64,000 bases of DNA, from positions 1-64,000 of the forward strand of contig CBDFNQ010000034.1 in NCBI GenBank assembly GCA_965250225.1, read 5' to 3'. The notes below the pieces were generated by a model. It did not search any database, had not been told where the DNA came from, and saw only the letters and a list, made by a program, of their open reading frames with translations. Positions 1 through 8,181 of the stretch are shown here, piece by piece (positions within the stretch are counted from its first letter, which is position 1; every line of letters begins with the position of its first letter). The DNA is from CBDEUK01 sp965250225. GTDB lineage: Bacteria; Pseudomonadota; Gammaproteobacteria; Eutrophobiales; Eutrophobiaceae. The position numbers and the translations under genes are program-made.

Positions 1-501
1 GTCAACTATTTGTGTGATTAAGAAGGGTTCAGATCGGTTTGCATTGTCTGTTGATTCATCCAGCAGTAATGTATAATTATCTGCTTGTCTGATTATCTCC
101 AGCGTTTCTTTCTCCATCCACTCACTGATATGCTGGAGAAATTGAACAACAGTAAATTTAGATAGATGTGGCATTCTTATGACTGTCACTGAGTTTTAAA
201 TATTCTTTTAAGACGATATCCTCCAGCTCTTCTACAAATTGCACAAAATCTTCATAATTCTTTATGTGTAACTGTTTTTGCACCATAAATACAGTTACCT
301 TCATTAACTTTTCGAGTGCCTTCTCAGTGATGTCTGCTTCACAGAGTTCTTTTGCTTCCTTCTGATTTTGTAACGATTCGAAGGTATGTCGCACCTTGAA
401 ATCCTTGTACTGTCCTGTCCTATGGAATAACGATGCTTTTCTGAACCCTCATGCGTAATCAAAAGTAGGTTTGGATGATCCGACAGATTTTTAACTGCCA
501 T
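1..501 (-). pseudogene. Fragment of a eukaryotic hAT/ZMYM-like gene (TTF-type zinc finger end and DUF4371-like start)
   Basis: Reading the minus strand from about 530 down to 1 gives three blocks in different frames. The first has a DHP...THEGSEKH pattern like the distal part of a TTF-type zinc finger. The second is a helical stretch with EKALEKL and VQFVEELED. The third contains LLLDESTDNANRSE, close to the (D)E(S/A)TD signature of DUF4371/hAT-like transposase-derived proteins. Two frame changes, near 430 and near 155, separate the blocks, so the gene is degenerate or the sequence has errors here. The family assignment rests on motif memory and not on a search. The 5' continuation may be the block at 1031-1524. 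Confidence 0.5.
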
Positions 502-970
502 ACTTCCAAATATGAATTTATTTTCCCCCTGACACCCACAACACTCTCAGGGAAGATTCAAGATTCAAGATTCAAATGATCTTTTCTCAAAAGAAAATTT
601 ACAATACTATACACCATATAAGAACAACGAAAAACAAAGCACAATAATAATTACAACAATAATAAGATATTACCCATAAATACATATCACAATAAAACAC
701 CAACCACACACAAATCAATCAAAACATACACTTTTCAGTTGAGTAGGGGACCCCTAAAAGTTGCCCAAGAGCTACTTACAAGTAAGAGGACCCTATCATT
801 AAACTATTGAAACAGCTACATCATTACCATGTTGAGTACTGGATGTTAGGGAACAGACTCTCAAAGAAAAAACTATTTTTAATATAAGTCGATTTAATCA
901 AAATGTTTTTATTACTTTAGGTGAGGATGTGCCCACTTATTAAAACCGATAGCCATGACCCTATATTTGA

Positions 971-1023
971 TTATTATATTATTATTATTATTATTAATTA
1001 CTATTATTATTATTATTATTATT
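971..1023. repeat. (ATT)n microsatellite
   Basis: About 50 bases of almost pure ATT trinucleotide repeat with two interruptions. Such arrays are common in animal genomes and rare in bacterial chromosomes, which supports the eukaryotic origin of this end. Confidence 0.9.
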
Positions 1024-1030
1024 CATAAGT

Positions 1031-1524
1031 TTAGATGTTAGAGTTATAGTAGAGCTTGTATATCTTGCACTTATACCCGTCTTCCAGTGCATTGTAATAA
1101 AGCCATGGAAAATCCTGTTGCAGCTGCTTTAACGATGTTGTCCAGTAACTACTACCCCCTCTTCCCTTTGTCTTCATTGTGGAATGAGGATCAGTTGTTG
1201 TCTCGCTCCCCATGTTTTCGATTCTCTCTTGCGCCGACGTATCTTCATCATCTTTCCATGACTCCCTGTGCTCATCGCTGGACGCATGCCCTCACTATCA
1301 ACATTCTCTTCACCCTCGTCCAATGACTCACCACCTTTGTCATCCTTTGTCCTTTCTGTGTGTGACGACACCACAACATTGCTCTCTTCACTTGATGACG
1401 TTTCGCTTTCCATCATTACTTCATCGTTATTCGTCATGCTACTTACAATCCCTGACATGTCTGTCAACTGTTCATCGTTGGAGGTGAAAAATTGCTTGAT
1501 TTTTTCGTCGGAATTTGAACTCAA
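1031..1524 (-). pseudogene. Putative N-terminal exon of the same eukaryotic hAT/ZMYM-like gene
   Basis: The minus strand from 1524 encodes an acidic, Ser-rich, low-complexity N-terminus (MSSNSDEKIKQFF...). In another frame it continues into a block containing DFPWLYYN...DGYKCKIYKLY. That block resembles the FPWL...CxxC opening of TTF-type zinc fingers in KIAA1586/ZMYM1-like animal proteins, but the second Cys is replaced by Tyr. A frame change near 1200 interrupts it. The gap to the downstream block at about 530 could be an intron, since an AG acceptor-like site precedes the 527 region. It contains the microsatellite and otherwise nothing I can name. Confidence 0.4.
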
Positions 1525-2404
1525 ATTCTTCGGCTAAAAGTGAAAGTGACTCAGGTTTAGGGCCAGTATTTTTTGAGGTTGAAGTAAAAACAATTTTTTG
1601 ATTTTTGCCGGTGTCGATAAAACAATACATTGAAAAAATTTAATAAGAAGAACTAGTCTAGAATCTATATCTATTTTCTATTTCAGTAAGACAGAAAACA
1701 AAAATTCTGAAAAATCGGGATCTGTCAGTTTTTTTTAATCTGATGGGTATCTAACTTGATGCAAGAAACCCCAAATAGAACCACTCATTTTAGGGGTAGG
1801 GGATATGGTATAAAAAGACAAAAAATAGGGCAGAAAGTAGGAATGTTCTTCAGAAATTAGGACAAAAGGCATTAATTTAGGAAAAAAGTGCCAATAGGCC
1901 AGGGGATGTATCCACCTCCTCCCTCCCCTTACTTGCACTCCTGCTTTTCCATGATGCATGTACGGCGGGTGGTCCTAAATCCGATACATTTAATAACCTC
2001 GTAATCTGAAAATCCGAACGAAATTTAGGGCAAATCCAACGATCAGAACCCCCCCTCTTGTTTCAAAATGATATGGTCGGACAATACTTTTCGTGAATAC
2101 GTGAAAGTCACTAATCTTCTGCATTAAAGTGTAAAAACTTGAAAAAAGTGTGAGCATATATGCAAGTAGCGTGAATGATTTTGTGCGTGTTAAAGGTACG
2201 ACAATAATTGTCCATTCTACATACATAAGTTACCATAGCTCTCCATGAAAAGTTCAATTGCCCTTAGAACAAATATCAATTGCCAAAAATAAAACAAAAT
2301 ATCTGAATCTTGGAAATTTCGTTTTAAAAAATCGAAGTATGTGGGTTTACTTTTTAGCTTCTTCGATTTCTTCTCATCCTCTTTCGGCTTCTTCTTTCTT
2401 CCGC

Positions 2405-2992
2405 CTATACCTTTTCTGCTTGTTGTGAGATTTCCCAGCTACATTCAAGTACCAATAGACTTGCTCCAGCCTGTTCCAACGCCTGGGCATCGCGCAATAT
2501 TTGTTGGTATTGTTTTTCTGTTTTCCCCTGGATGGCGTAACCTCCCAGTTTATGTACCGATTGTGGTGTCAGACCCAGGTGACCACAGACTGCAACACCC
2601 TGCCTGTCGAGCTCTTCAACTATTGACAAAATGTGTTGACCGCCCTCCAGTTTCACCATCTGTGCACCACCTTCACTGAGCAGTCTGGCCGCATTACCTA
2701 CTGCCTGGGCAACCGTGGTGTAACTCATGAACGGCATATCAACGACGACCATCGGGCGCTCACATACCTGGCTAACAGTTCGGGCATGATAAATTGTGTC
2801 ATTGATAGTGACAGATAATGTTGAATCGGCTCCCTGAATGACCATGCCAAGCGAGTCACCAACCAGGATTACATCAACACCCTGCTGCTCAAGTACCCTG
2901 GCAAAACTGGCGTCATAGGCTGTTAAACAGGCAATTTTTTCACCCGTTTGCTTCATGCCATTCAAGCTGTTTGTGGTTATTCTCTTACTCAT
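2405..2992 (-). CDS. panB: 3-methyl-2-oxobutanoate hydroxymethyltransferase, 3'-truncated
   Basis: PanB transfers a hydroxymethyl group from 5,10-methylene-THF to 2-oxoisovalerate, the first step of pantothenate synthesis. The frame starts with MSKRITT and shows the family blocks LTAYDASFA, VGDSLGMV, MPFMSY, VKLEGG, GHLGLTPQ and LLVLEC. The enzyme is normally about 263 residues. Homology ends after LLVLEC (base 2441), and the last dozen residues to 2405 are read from foreign DNA, so roughly 80 C-terminal residues are missing. Its start overlaps the preceding kinase gene by four bases (ATGA). panC and panD, the usual next genes, would lie beyond the join. Confidence 0.9.
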   Translation of the reverse strand: MSKRITTNSLNGMKQTGEKIACLTAYDASFARVLEQQGVDVILVGDSLGMVIQGADSTLSVTINDTIYHARTVSQVCERPMVVVDMPFMSYTTVAQAVGNAARLLSEGGAQMVKLEGGQHILSIVEELDRQGVAVCGHLGLTPQSVHKLGGYAIQGKTEKQYQQILRDAQALEQAGASLLVLECSWEISQQAEKV

Positions 2993-3633
2993 ATTGATTG
3001 CGGGTTAAAGTAATGACGACCTGATCTGAGTGTACAGATATGTTCGAGCAATAATTGATAATCGTAGGGTTTGCTTTCAACATCAAAATCTTCCGTGTTA
3101 ACAATCAACAGTGGTGAATCGCTGTAATGGTAAAAGAAATCAATATAGGCATCTGATATTTTCGTAAGGTATTCATCGTCGATAAATTTTTCATAATCAA
3201 TGCCACGTTTGATAATACGATTCATTAAGGTCTCCACCGGAGCCTGTAAATAAACCACCAGATCCGGCACGGGTGAATCGATGGTTAATTGATTGTAGAC
3301 CTGCTGGTAAAGCTTAAACTCGTCTTCATCCAGATTCAGTTCAGCAAATAATCGATCCTTCTGTAATAAATAATCGGATACCTGAACCGGTCGAAACATA
3401 TCGGCTTGCATCAAAGCGCCCATTTGTTTCGCCCGTTGGAATAAAAAATACAGCTGTGTTGGCAAAGCAGCATTTTTCCGATCTTGATAAAAGCGAGCCA
3501 GAAATGGATTTTCAGCCGGCAACTCCAGCATCAAATCGGTATCAAAGGTCTCGGCCAGGCGTTTTGCCAATGTTGTTTTGCCCACACCGATAGGACCTTC
3601 AACCACAATATAGTCAGGGTGATCTTTACTCAC
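2989..3633 (-). CDS. Deoxynucleoside kinase family protein (dGK/dAK type)
   Basis: A P-loop deoxynucleoside kinase of the dCK/dGK family, expected to phosphorylate a deoxynucleoside for salvage. It shows the Walker A sequence GPIGVGKT near the N-terminus, an LQKDRLF segment in the DRS/DRY region, and a C-terminal part rich in aromatic residues. The exact substrate cannot be read from sequence. I favour the GTG at 3633, which overlaps the folK stop by eight bases and is preceded by an AAGG. An ATG at 3666 would give a longer 225-residue form overlapping folK by 41 bases. It lies between folK and panB in a tightly packed operon, an arrangement known in Gammaproteobacteria. Confidence 0.85.
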   Translation of the reverse strand: MSKDHPDYIVVEGPIGVGKTTLAKRLAETFDTDLMLELPAENPFLARFYQDRKNAALPTQLYFLFQRAKQMGALMQADMFRPVQVSDYLLQKDRLFAELNLDEDEFKLYQQVYNQLTIDSPVPDLVVYLQAPVETLMNRIIKRGIDYEKFIDDEYLTKISDAYIDFFYHYSDSPLLIVNTEDFDVESKPYDYQLLLEHICTLRSGRHYFNPQSI

Positions 3634-4120
3634 TAGTGCCTTGCTTCCGAATACCGGATTGATCAACTTGGGCGAGTAATTCTAATATGGGGCCAAATCC
3701 TGGAATTTCAATCTGCGGTGTAATTTCCGCAAGCGGGCAAAGGACAAAAGCACGATTTTGTATTTCGGGATGTGGCACGGTCAGCCGAGGATGATCAATC
3801 ACATTTTCTGCATAAAGTAATATATCTAGATCCAATGTCCTCGCCCCCCAGCGAACATTTCGAACTCGTCCCTGCCGTTTTTCTATTCTTTGTAATTCAT
3901 CGAGTAAAGCCAACGGCGATAACTGTGTTTTTATTTTTACCACCGCGTTGACATAATCCGGTTGATCCTGTGGACCGACTGGCTTTGTAACATAAAAACT
4001 GGATCGCTTGCACAAATCAATTCCAGTGGTTACTGCCATTTCAGCCAAAGCATTTTGCAACTGTTTTAAGGGATCGTCCAGATTACTACCAAGACCGATA
4101 TAGGCAATCTGTTCTAGCAT
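3626..4120 (-). CDS. folK: 2-amino-4-hydroxy-6-hydroxymethyldihydropteridine pyrophosphokinase (HPPK), copy 1
   Basis: HPPK activates the pterin in folate synthesis by transferring pyrophosphate from ATP. The sequence has the family landmarks YIGLGSNL at the N-terminus, the RWGARTLDLDILLY signature with paired Asp ligands for magnesium, and VPHPEIQNRAFVL(C)PL. I chose the ATG at 4120 (MLEQIAY), one base after the pcnB stop, giving 164 residues, the usual size. An ATG further upstream would add a non-conserved stretch inside pcnB. The pcnB-folK pair is standard in this bacterial class. A second, divergent folK lies at 28980-29477. Confidence 0.93.
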   Translation of the reverse strand: MLEQIAYIGLGSNLDDPLKQLQNALAEMAVTTGIDLCKRSSFYVTKPVGPQDQPDYVNAVVKIKTQLSPLALLDELQRIEKRQGRVRNVRWGARTLDLDILLYAENVIDHPRLTVPHPEIQNRAFVLCPLAEITPQIEIPGFGPILELLAQVDQSGIRKQGTSE

Positions 4121-4121
4121 G

Positions 4122-5453
4122 TTAACTTTGCTTATGTTTATTCTGCTTGTGGTAGCGTTTTTTTCGACGGCCACGGGAATCTTCTGCCGGGCGGTTCTTT
4201 TTATTGAATAACAATTCTGGATGTTCTTCCTGGAAATCTTGCCACCATTTGGCCAATTCCGCTAAATTTTCGCCTGATTTAACGCGTAATTCCAGAAAAT
4301 CATAGGCGGCTCTGAATCGTTGGTGGCCAATTAAACGCATGGGTCGTTTTCCATGGCGGTTTTTTAGCCGCGACTGTAACGACCAGATTTCTCGCGAAAT
4401 TAAAGTGATCCGCCGTGGCAATGCTATGGTTTTGACCTGACGTGAAATAATGGCATCACTGGCCAGTCGGATCGCTTCATTTTCATGAATTCCGTTACTT
4501 TGGTAATCGTCGGCCATGGCCCGGATGGGAGGCCATAGCAATGCAGCAATAATGAAGGCAGGTGTGACAGGGCGTTCTTCCTTCAAACGAGCATCAGTAT
4601 TCTTGAGGGCATGCGCCAACAGGTCTCGCGCCATTGGATGTGTCTGCATGAACTTACTAACTTCTGGGAATAAATGGACAAATAAATGATGCTCTTCAAG
4701 CAACTCAAAGGTGCGATAGGCAGCCCCACCCATAAATAATTTATTAAACTCCTCATACAATCTGGCTTCCGGTATGTCATCCAGTAAAGCAGCCATGGTT
4801 TCTATCGGTGCTGCCGCTTCCTCTGAGATTGAGAAACCCAGTTTCGCAGCAAAACGCACACCACGTAACATGCGTACCGGGTCTTCCTGATAACGCTCTT
4901 CAGGGACACCAATCAAACGCATTTGTCTGGCTTCTATATCTCTCACACCGCCAACGTAATCAATAATAGAGAAATCCTCAATATTGTAAAACAACGCATT
5001 TGCTGTGAAATCACGACGCCAGACATCATCGTCGATCGTGCCATAAACATTATCTCGAATGATACGACCTTCTTCAGATTCACCGCCTATATCCGAGGTA
5101 TGGTGAGGTGCACGAAAGGTTGAAACTTCAATGATTTCACTGCCAAAGCGAACATGGGCCAGACGAAATCGCCTGCCGATCAAGCGACAGTTTCGAAATA
5201 ACTCACGGATCTGTTCCGGGTGCGCATCGGTGACGACATCAAAATCTTTGGGCTGCACACCCAATAATAGATCGCGCACTGCACCACCAACCAGGTAGGC
5301 TTTGTAACCTGCATTGGTTAAACGATACAAAACCTTTAACGCAGCATCACTGATGTTCTGACGACTGACATTATGCGCTTCACGGGGAATGATCCGGGGT
5401 TTGGTCTTAATCGGTGTGACTTTATTTTCTGATGGGGTACTGCTCATTGACAA
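4122..5453 (-). CDS. pcnB: Poly(A) polymerase I
   Basis: Adds 3' poly(A) tails that target RNAs for decay. The class II nucleotidyltransferase head is clear: LVGGAVRDLLLG followed by DFDVVTDA with the catalytic Asp pair, then RRFRLAHV and RRDFTANALFY. The basic C-terminus (KNRPAEDSRGRRKKRYHK...) is typical of PcnB and separates it from the CCA-adding enzyme. Length (443) is normal. It is the first gene of the leftward operon pcnB-folK-kinase-panB; the start is divergent from the RDD gene across about 90 bases. Confidence 0.95.
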   Translation of the reverse strand: MSMSSTPSENKVTPIKTKPRIIPREAHNVSRQNISDAALKVLYRLTNAGYKAYLVGGAVRDLLLGVQPKDFDVVTDAHPEQIRELFRNCRLIGRRFRLAHVRFGSEIIEVSTFRAPHHTSDIGGESEEGRIIRDNVYGTIDDDVWRRDFTANALFYNIEDFSIIDYVGGVRDIEARQMRLIGVPEERYQEDPVRMLRGVRFAAKLGFSISEEAAAPIETMAALLDDIPEARLYEEFNKLFMGGAAYRTFELLEEHHLFVHLFPEVSKFMQTHPMARDLLAHALKNTDARLKEERPVTPAFIIAALLWPPIRAMADDYQSNGIHENEAIRLASDAIISRQVKTIALPRRITLISREIWSLQSRLKNRHGKRPMRLIGHQRFRAAYDFLELRVKSGENLAELAKWWQDFQEEHPELLFNKKNRPAEDSRGRRKKRYHKQNKHKQS

Positions 5454-5545
5454 CTTACCATGGTGTTTTTAACTGCAATCCTGAAAAATATCTCTGTACA
5501 ATATACGAATAATACCATTCTGTAAGTCAAAAGTGATTGTTCAAG

Positions 5546-5971
5546 ATGAATACAAAACTTGTTTGTAAGCTGCCACGTCGTTTGGCAAGTGCATTTTATG
5601 ATGGGTTGATACTCTTTTCGCTTTTATTTATATCCAGTTTTCTTGTTTTACCTTTCACCGGCGGCAAAGCAGTTGCAAGTGACAATTTGATTTATCCAGC
5701 TTGTTTGTTTCTCGCAACGTACCTGTATTTTGTCTGGCAATGGACTCACGGCGGTCATACGCTTGGGATGCGTGCCTGGCAGTGTCGACTCGAAACTGAA
5801 GACTCTATTATAGTGAGCTGGAAATCTGCTTCTTTACGATTTTTGTTATCCATTTTTTCCTGGGCGTTGTTCGGCCTGGGCTTTATCTGGGCCCTGTTTG
5901 ATAAAGAAAACCTGACATTTCACGACCGATTTTCCAATACGCTATTAATTATGAAACCTCATGAACAATGA
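5546..5971 (+). CDS. RDD-family membrane protein
   Basis: A 141-residue membrane protein with the RDD-type opening PRRLASAFYDGLILFSLLF, a second hydrophobic span (IYPACLFLATYLYFVWQW), the family motif THGGHTLGMRAW, and a third span (LSIFSWALFGLGFIWALF) followed by FHDRFSNT. Function of RDD proteins in bacteria is mostly unknown, and some have been linked to ion transport. The ATG at 5546 is used; an in-frame TTG nine bases upstream is possible. It is transcribed away from pcnB. No clear terminator follows before cysE. Confidence 0.85.
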   Translation: MNTKLVCKLPRRLASAFYDGLILFSLLFISSFLVLPFTGGKAVASDNLIYPACLFLATYLYFVWQWTHGGHTLGMRAWQCRLETEDSIIVSWKSASLRFLLSIFSWALFGLGFIWALFDKENLTFHDRFSNTLLIMKPHEQ

Positions 5972-6142
5972 GACCTTTAAGTTGATTTTGGGATTTATTC
6001 AATGCATGTATTCTGCATTTCCACCAGACTGATGGATAGGATATGATTCGCCGCTAATATTCAACAGTGGTACGGTTTTTTTGTATGAACCAAATTTCCG
6101 AAATAACAATTCAGTCGAAACAACTACAATTTATCATGAGCT

Positions 6143-6829
6143 ATGTTTGAAACCTTTAAAGAAGAAATACAGGTTATCTTTGAACGTGATCCGGCTGCTA
6201 GATCAGCACTCGAAACGATTTTAACCTGCCCCGGGTTTCAGGCTATTTTATTTCATCGTTCAAACCATTGGTTGTGGAAACATAAATTCTATTTACTGGC
6301 GCGTATGTTTGCTCATGTTGCCCGTTTCCTGACTGGCATAGAGATCCATCCCGGTGCAAAGATTGGCTGCCGATTTTTTATTGATCATGGTATGGGGATT
6401 GTTATTGGTGAGACGGCCGAAATTGGTGACGATGTTTCTATGTACCATGGTGTGACACTAGGCGGTACCTCCTGGAATAAAGGTAAGCGCCATCCAACAT
6501 TGGAGAATAATGTATTGGTCGGTGCAGGTGCCAAAATACTGGGTCCGATTACCATTGGGAAGGGTGCTCGCATAGGTTCCAACTCCGTTGTTTCAAAAGA
6601 TGTTCCAGCGAATGCCACTGTGGTTGGTGTGCCCGGACATATTATTGTTAAAAAAGATGCCAGCGACAAAGAAGCACAACGGGAAGCCATGGCGAAAAAG
6701 ATTGGCTACGAGGCCTATGCAGAAAGCAAGGACATGCCCGATCCCATCCAGAATGCCCTGGACTCAGTACTGGATCACATGCTCAAAACGGATAAAGAAC
6801 TGGAAGAACTTAAGAAGAAACTTAATTAA
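6143..6829 (+). CDS. cysE: Serine O-acetyltransferase
   Basis: Acetylates L-serine with acetyl-CoA to make O-acetylserine, the precursor of cysteine. The left-handed beta-helix shows as hexapeptide repeats from about residue 70, including IEIHPGAKIG, DHGMGIVIGETAEIG and HGVTLGGT, with the catalytic Asp/His pairs. It is 228 residues, with a charged helical C-terminal tail (MLKTDKELEELKKKLN) rather than the short Ile-ending tail that binds cysteine synthase in E. coli. In many proteobacteria a cysE of this type sits next to iscR/suf or isc genes. Here the A/T-rich ATP-grasp island separates it from iscR, which suggests the island was inserted. Confidence 0.93.
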   Translation: MFETFKEEIQVIFERDPAARSALETILTCPGFQAILFHRSNHWLWKHKFYLLARMFAHVARFLTGIEIHPGAKIGCRFFIDHGMGIVIGETAEIGDDVSMYHGVTLGGTSWNKGKRHPTLENNVLVGAGAKILGPITIGKGARIGSNSVVSKDVPANATVVGVPGHIIVKKDASDKEAQREAMAKKIGYEAYAESKDMPDPIQNALDSVLDHMLKTDKELEELKKKLN

Positions 6830-6876
6830 CCTCTTCACCTAAGAAATAACTTAACGTCAATGGAGGACACTTCTTT

Positions 6877-6957
6877 ATGATTACTTACTGGAATATATTT
6901 GGCATTTTCATTTCTCATTTCAGGAAGAAAAGATTGTTTCTTGTTATATTCTCCTAA
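6877..6957 (+). CDS. Possible 26-residue small ORF coupled to the ATP-grasp gene
   Basis: A short frame (MITYWNIFGIFISHF, then RKKRLFLVIFS) starts ten bases after a strong GGAGG at 6862-6866. It ends in TAATG, where its stop overlaps the ATG of the ATP-grasp gene by one base. The peptide is hydrophobic and aromatic with a basic cluster. The good ribosome binding site and the stop/start overlap suggest translational coupling, either as a leader peptide or as a small membrane peptide. It has no acidic core like known graspetide precursors. I cannot tell whether it is made. Confidence 0.35.
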   Translation: MITYWNIFGIFISHFRKKRLFLVIFS

Positions 6958-8174
6958 TGTCAAAATTAACTATTCCTGCCATTGTCCTTGGGCTTAACCC
7001 AAATGCTCTGGGTACCATACGAGCTCTGACGAGTATGGGAGTGGAAGTCTCTGCAATCGATAAAGCGCCCAAGAGTATTGATGACACTCATCGCTGGATA
7101 AGTTCGAGAACCTCCTTATGTAAACATAAATTATTTTATGCTGGGGGTGATGAGCAACTTCTTGATACTCTGATAAAGCTCTCCGATTTACTCGTCTGCA
7201 AAGCCGCTATTATTCCTTCTGGGGATCATGAAGTGCTTTTTTTGAGTAATTATGCAGAAATACTTTGCGAGCATTTTTATTTTATCATTCCTGATAGCAC
7301 AATACTTGAGCTGCTGGAAGACAAAGGACTTTTTTATAAATACGCTGAAGAGCATAATTTTCATGTGCCCAAAACATTTTGTGACATTCCAGTTGAAAAA
7401 ATCAGACAGGTTTGTGATACGCTAAGATTCCCTGTTCTTCTAAAACCTCACTTCAGGGATTCTCGATGGGATCATTATTTTGACTTCAATAAAGCACTTG
7501 CCTTCGATTCTACAGATGAGCTGATAGACAAATATGAAGAGGTCCATGATTTTCATTCCAGGCTGATACTTCAGGAAATTATACCAGGAGGAGATGCTGA
7601 GCTATATTTTTCGCATGTTTTTATAGACGAAAATGGCGATCCACACGGTCTATGGACAGGGAAAAAACTTAGGCAATATCCTATCCATTTTGGCACCTCG
7701 ACAATGGCTGAAACAATCTGGATCCAGGAGATTGCAGAAACAACAATAAACCTTCTTAACATCATTAACTATCATGGTTATGCAAGCATAGAGTTTAAAA
7801 AAGACGTGCGCGATGATACGTACAAAATAATCGAAGTCACTGCTGCTAGAACCTGGTATCCACATTTTCTCGGAGTTAAAGCTGGTGTAAACCTTCCTTT
7901 TCTTTGGTACTCAGCACTTTGTGGAACAGATATTCCACAACAACCAGGGCAGCAGGATGGAGTTCGATGGGTTGATGAGTATCGAGATATATTAGCTGGA
8001 ATTGATTATATGACGGCTAAAGAACTTAGCTGGTTTTCATTTATTAAAACCTATCGACCACCTATAGTTTTTGCAGTTAGTTTTTTAAAAGACATAAAAC
8101 TCTGGTTTTTTCTAATGTACAAAATATTGTATGGTTTCTGCAACAAGATAAGAAACCGCTTGAAAAAAAATTAA
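6957..8174 (+). CDS. ATP-grasp family ligase (carbamoyl-phosphate-synthase-like)
   Basis: A 405-residue ATP-grasp enzyme, expected to form an amide or ester-like bond through an acyl-phosphate. The N-terminal pre-ATP domain begins AIVLGLNPNALGTIRAL, a Rossmann-like start typical of the carB-like group. Next come a lid-type segment FPVLLKPHFRDSRWDHYF (with a KPH lysine), the ATP-binding segment LILQEIIPGGDAEL, and a catalytic stretch GYASIEFKKD...IIEVTAARTW, where E, E and the N-to-A change affect the usual metal-ligand trio. The C-terminus has a hydrophobic segment (VFAVSFLKDIKLWFFLMYKILY), suggesting membrane association. It converges with the next gene, eight bases from stop to stop. Substrate unknown. 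Confidence 0.8.
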   Translation: MSKLTIPAIVLGLNPNALGTIRALTSMGVEVSAIDKAPKSIDDTHRWISSRTSLCKHKLFYAGGDEQLLDTLIKLSDLLVCKAAIIPSGDHEVLFLSNYAEILCEHFYFIIPDSTILELLEDKGLFYKYAEEHNFHVPKTFCDIPVEKIRQVCDTLRFPVLLKPHFRDSRWDHYFDFNKALAFDSTDELIDKYEEVHDFHSRLILQEIIPGGDAELYFSHVFIDENGDPHGLWTGKKLRQYPIHFGTSTMAETIWIQEIAETTINLLNIINYHGYASIEFKKDVRDDTYKIIEVTAARTWYPHFLGVKAGVNLPFLWYSALCGTDIPQQPGQQDGVRWVDEYRDILAGIDYMTAKELSWFSFIKTYRPPIVFAVSFLKDIKLWFFLMYKILYGFCNKIRNRLKKN

Positions 8175-8181
8175 AAACTGA

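Larger units (their letters stand above)
1..2440. other. Eukaryote-like DNA joined to the bacterial contig
   Basis: This stretch has no convincing bacterial gene. It is A/T-rich, holds an (ATT)n microsatellite near 971-1023, and its minus strand encodes short blocks resembling animal hAT/ZMYM-type proteins. Between about 1525 and 2340 I see only short chance reading frames. The bacterial reading frame of panB stops matching its family at about 2441. On the minus strand just past that point, a Lys/Glu-rich reading frame runs through about 2340-2405 and ends near a GT dinucleotide, which could be a host exon edge. I infer host (probably invertebrate) DNA, joined by assembly or library chimerism more likely than by real transfer. 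Confidence 0.7.

Noticed and set aside
1087..1537. Plus-strand open frames in the first 2 kb as bacterial genes
   Set aside because: No ribosome binding sites, and the minus strand explains the composition better as eukaryotic Ser/Asp-rich coding sequence.
6877..6957. Graspetide (ATP-grasp RiPP) precursor peptide
   Set aside because: The short peptide has no Thr/Ser and Asp/Glu core repeats and the ATP-grasp enzyme is of the carB-like type. Kept only as a small ORF.
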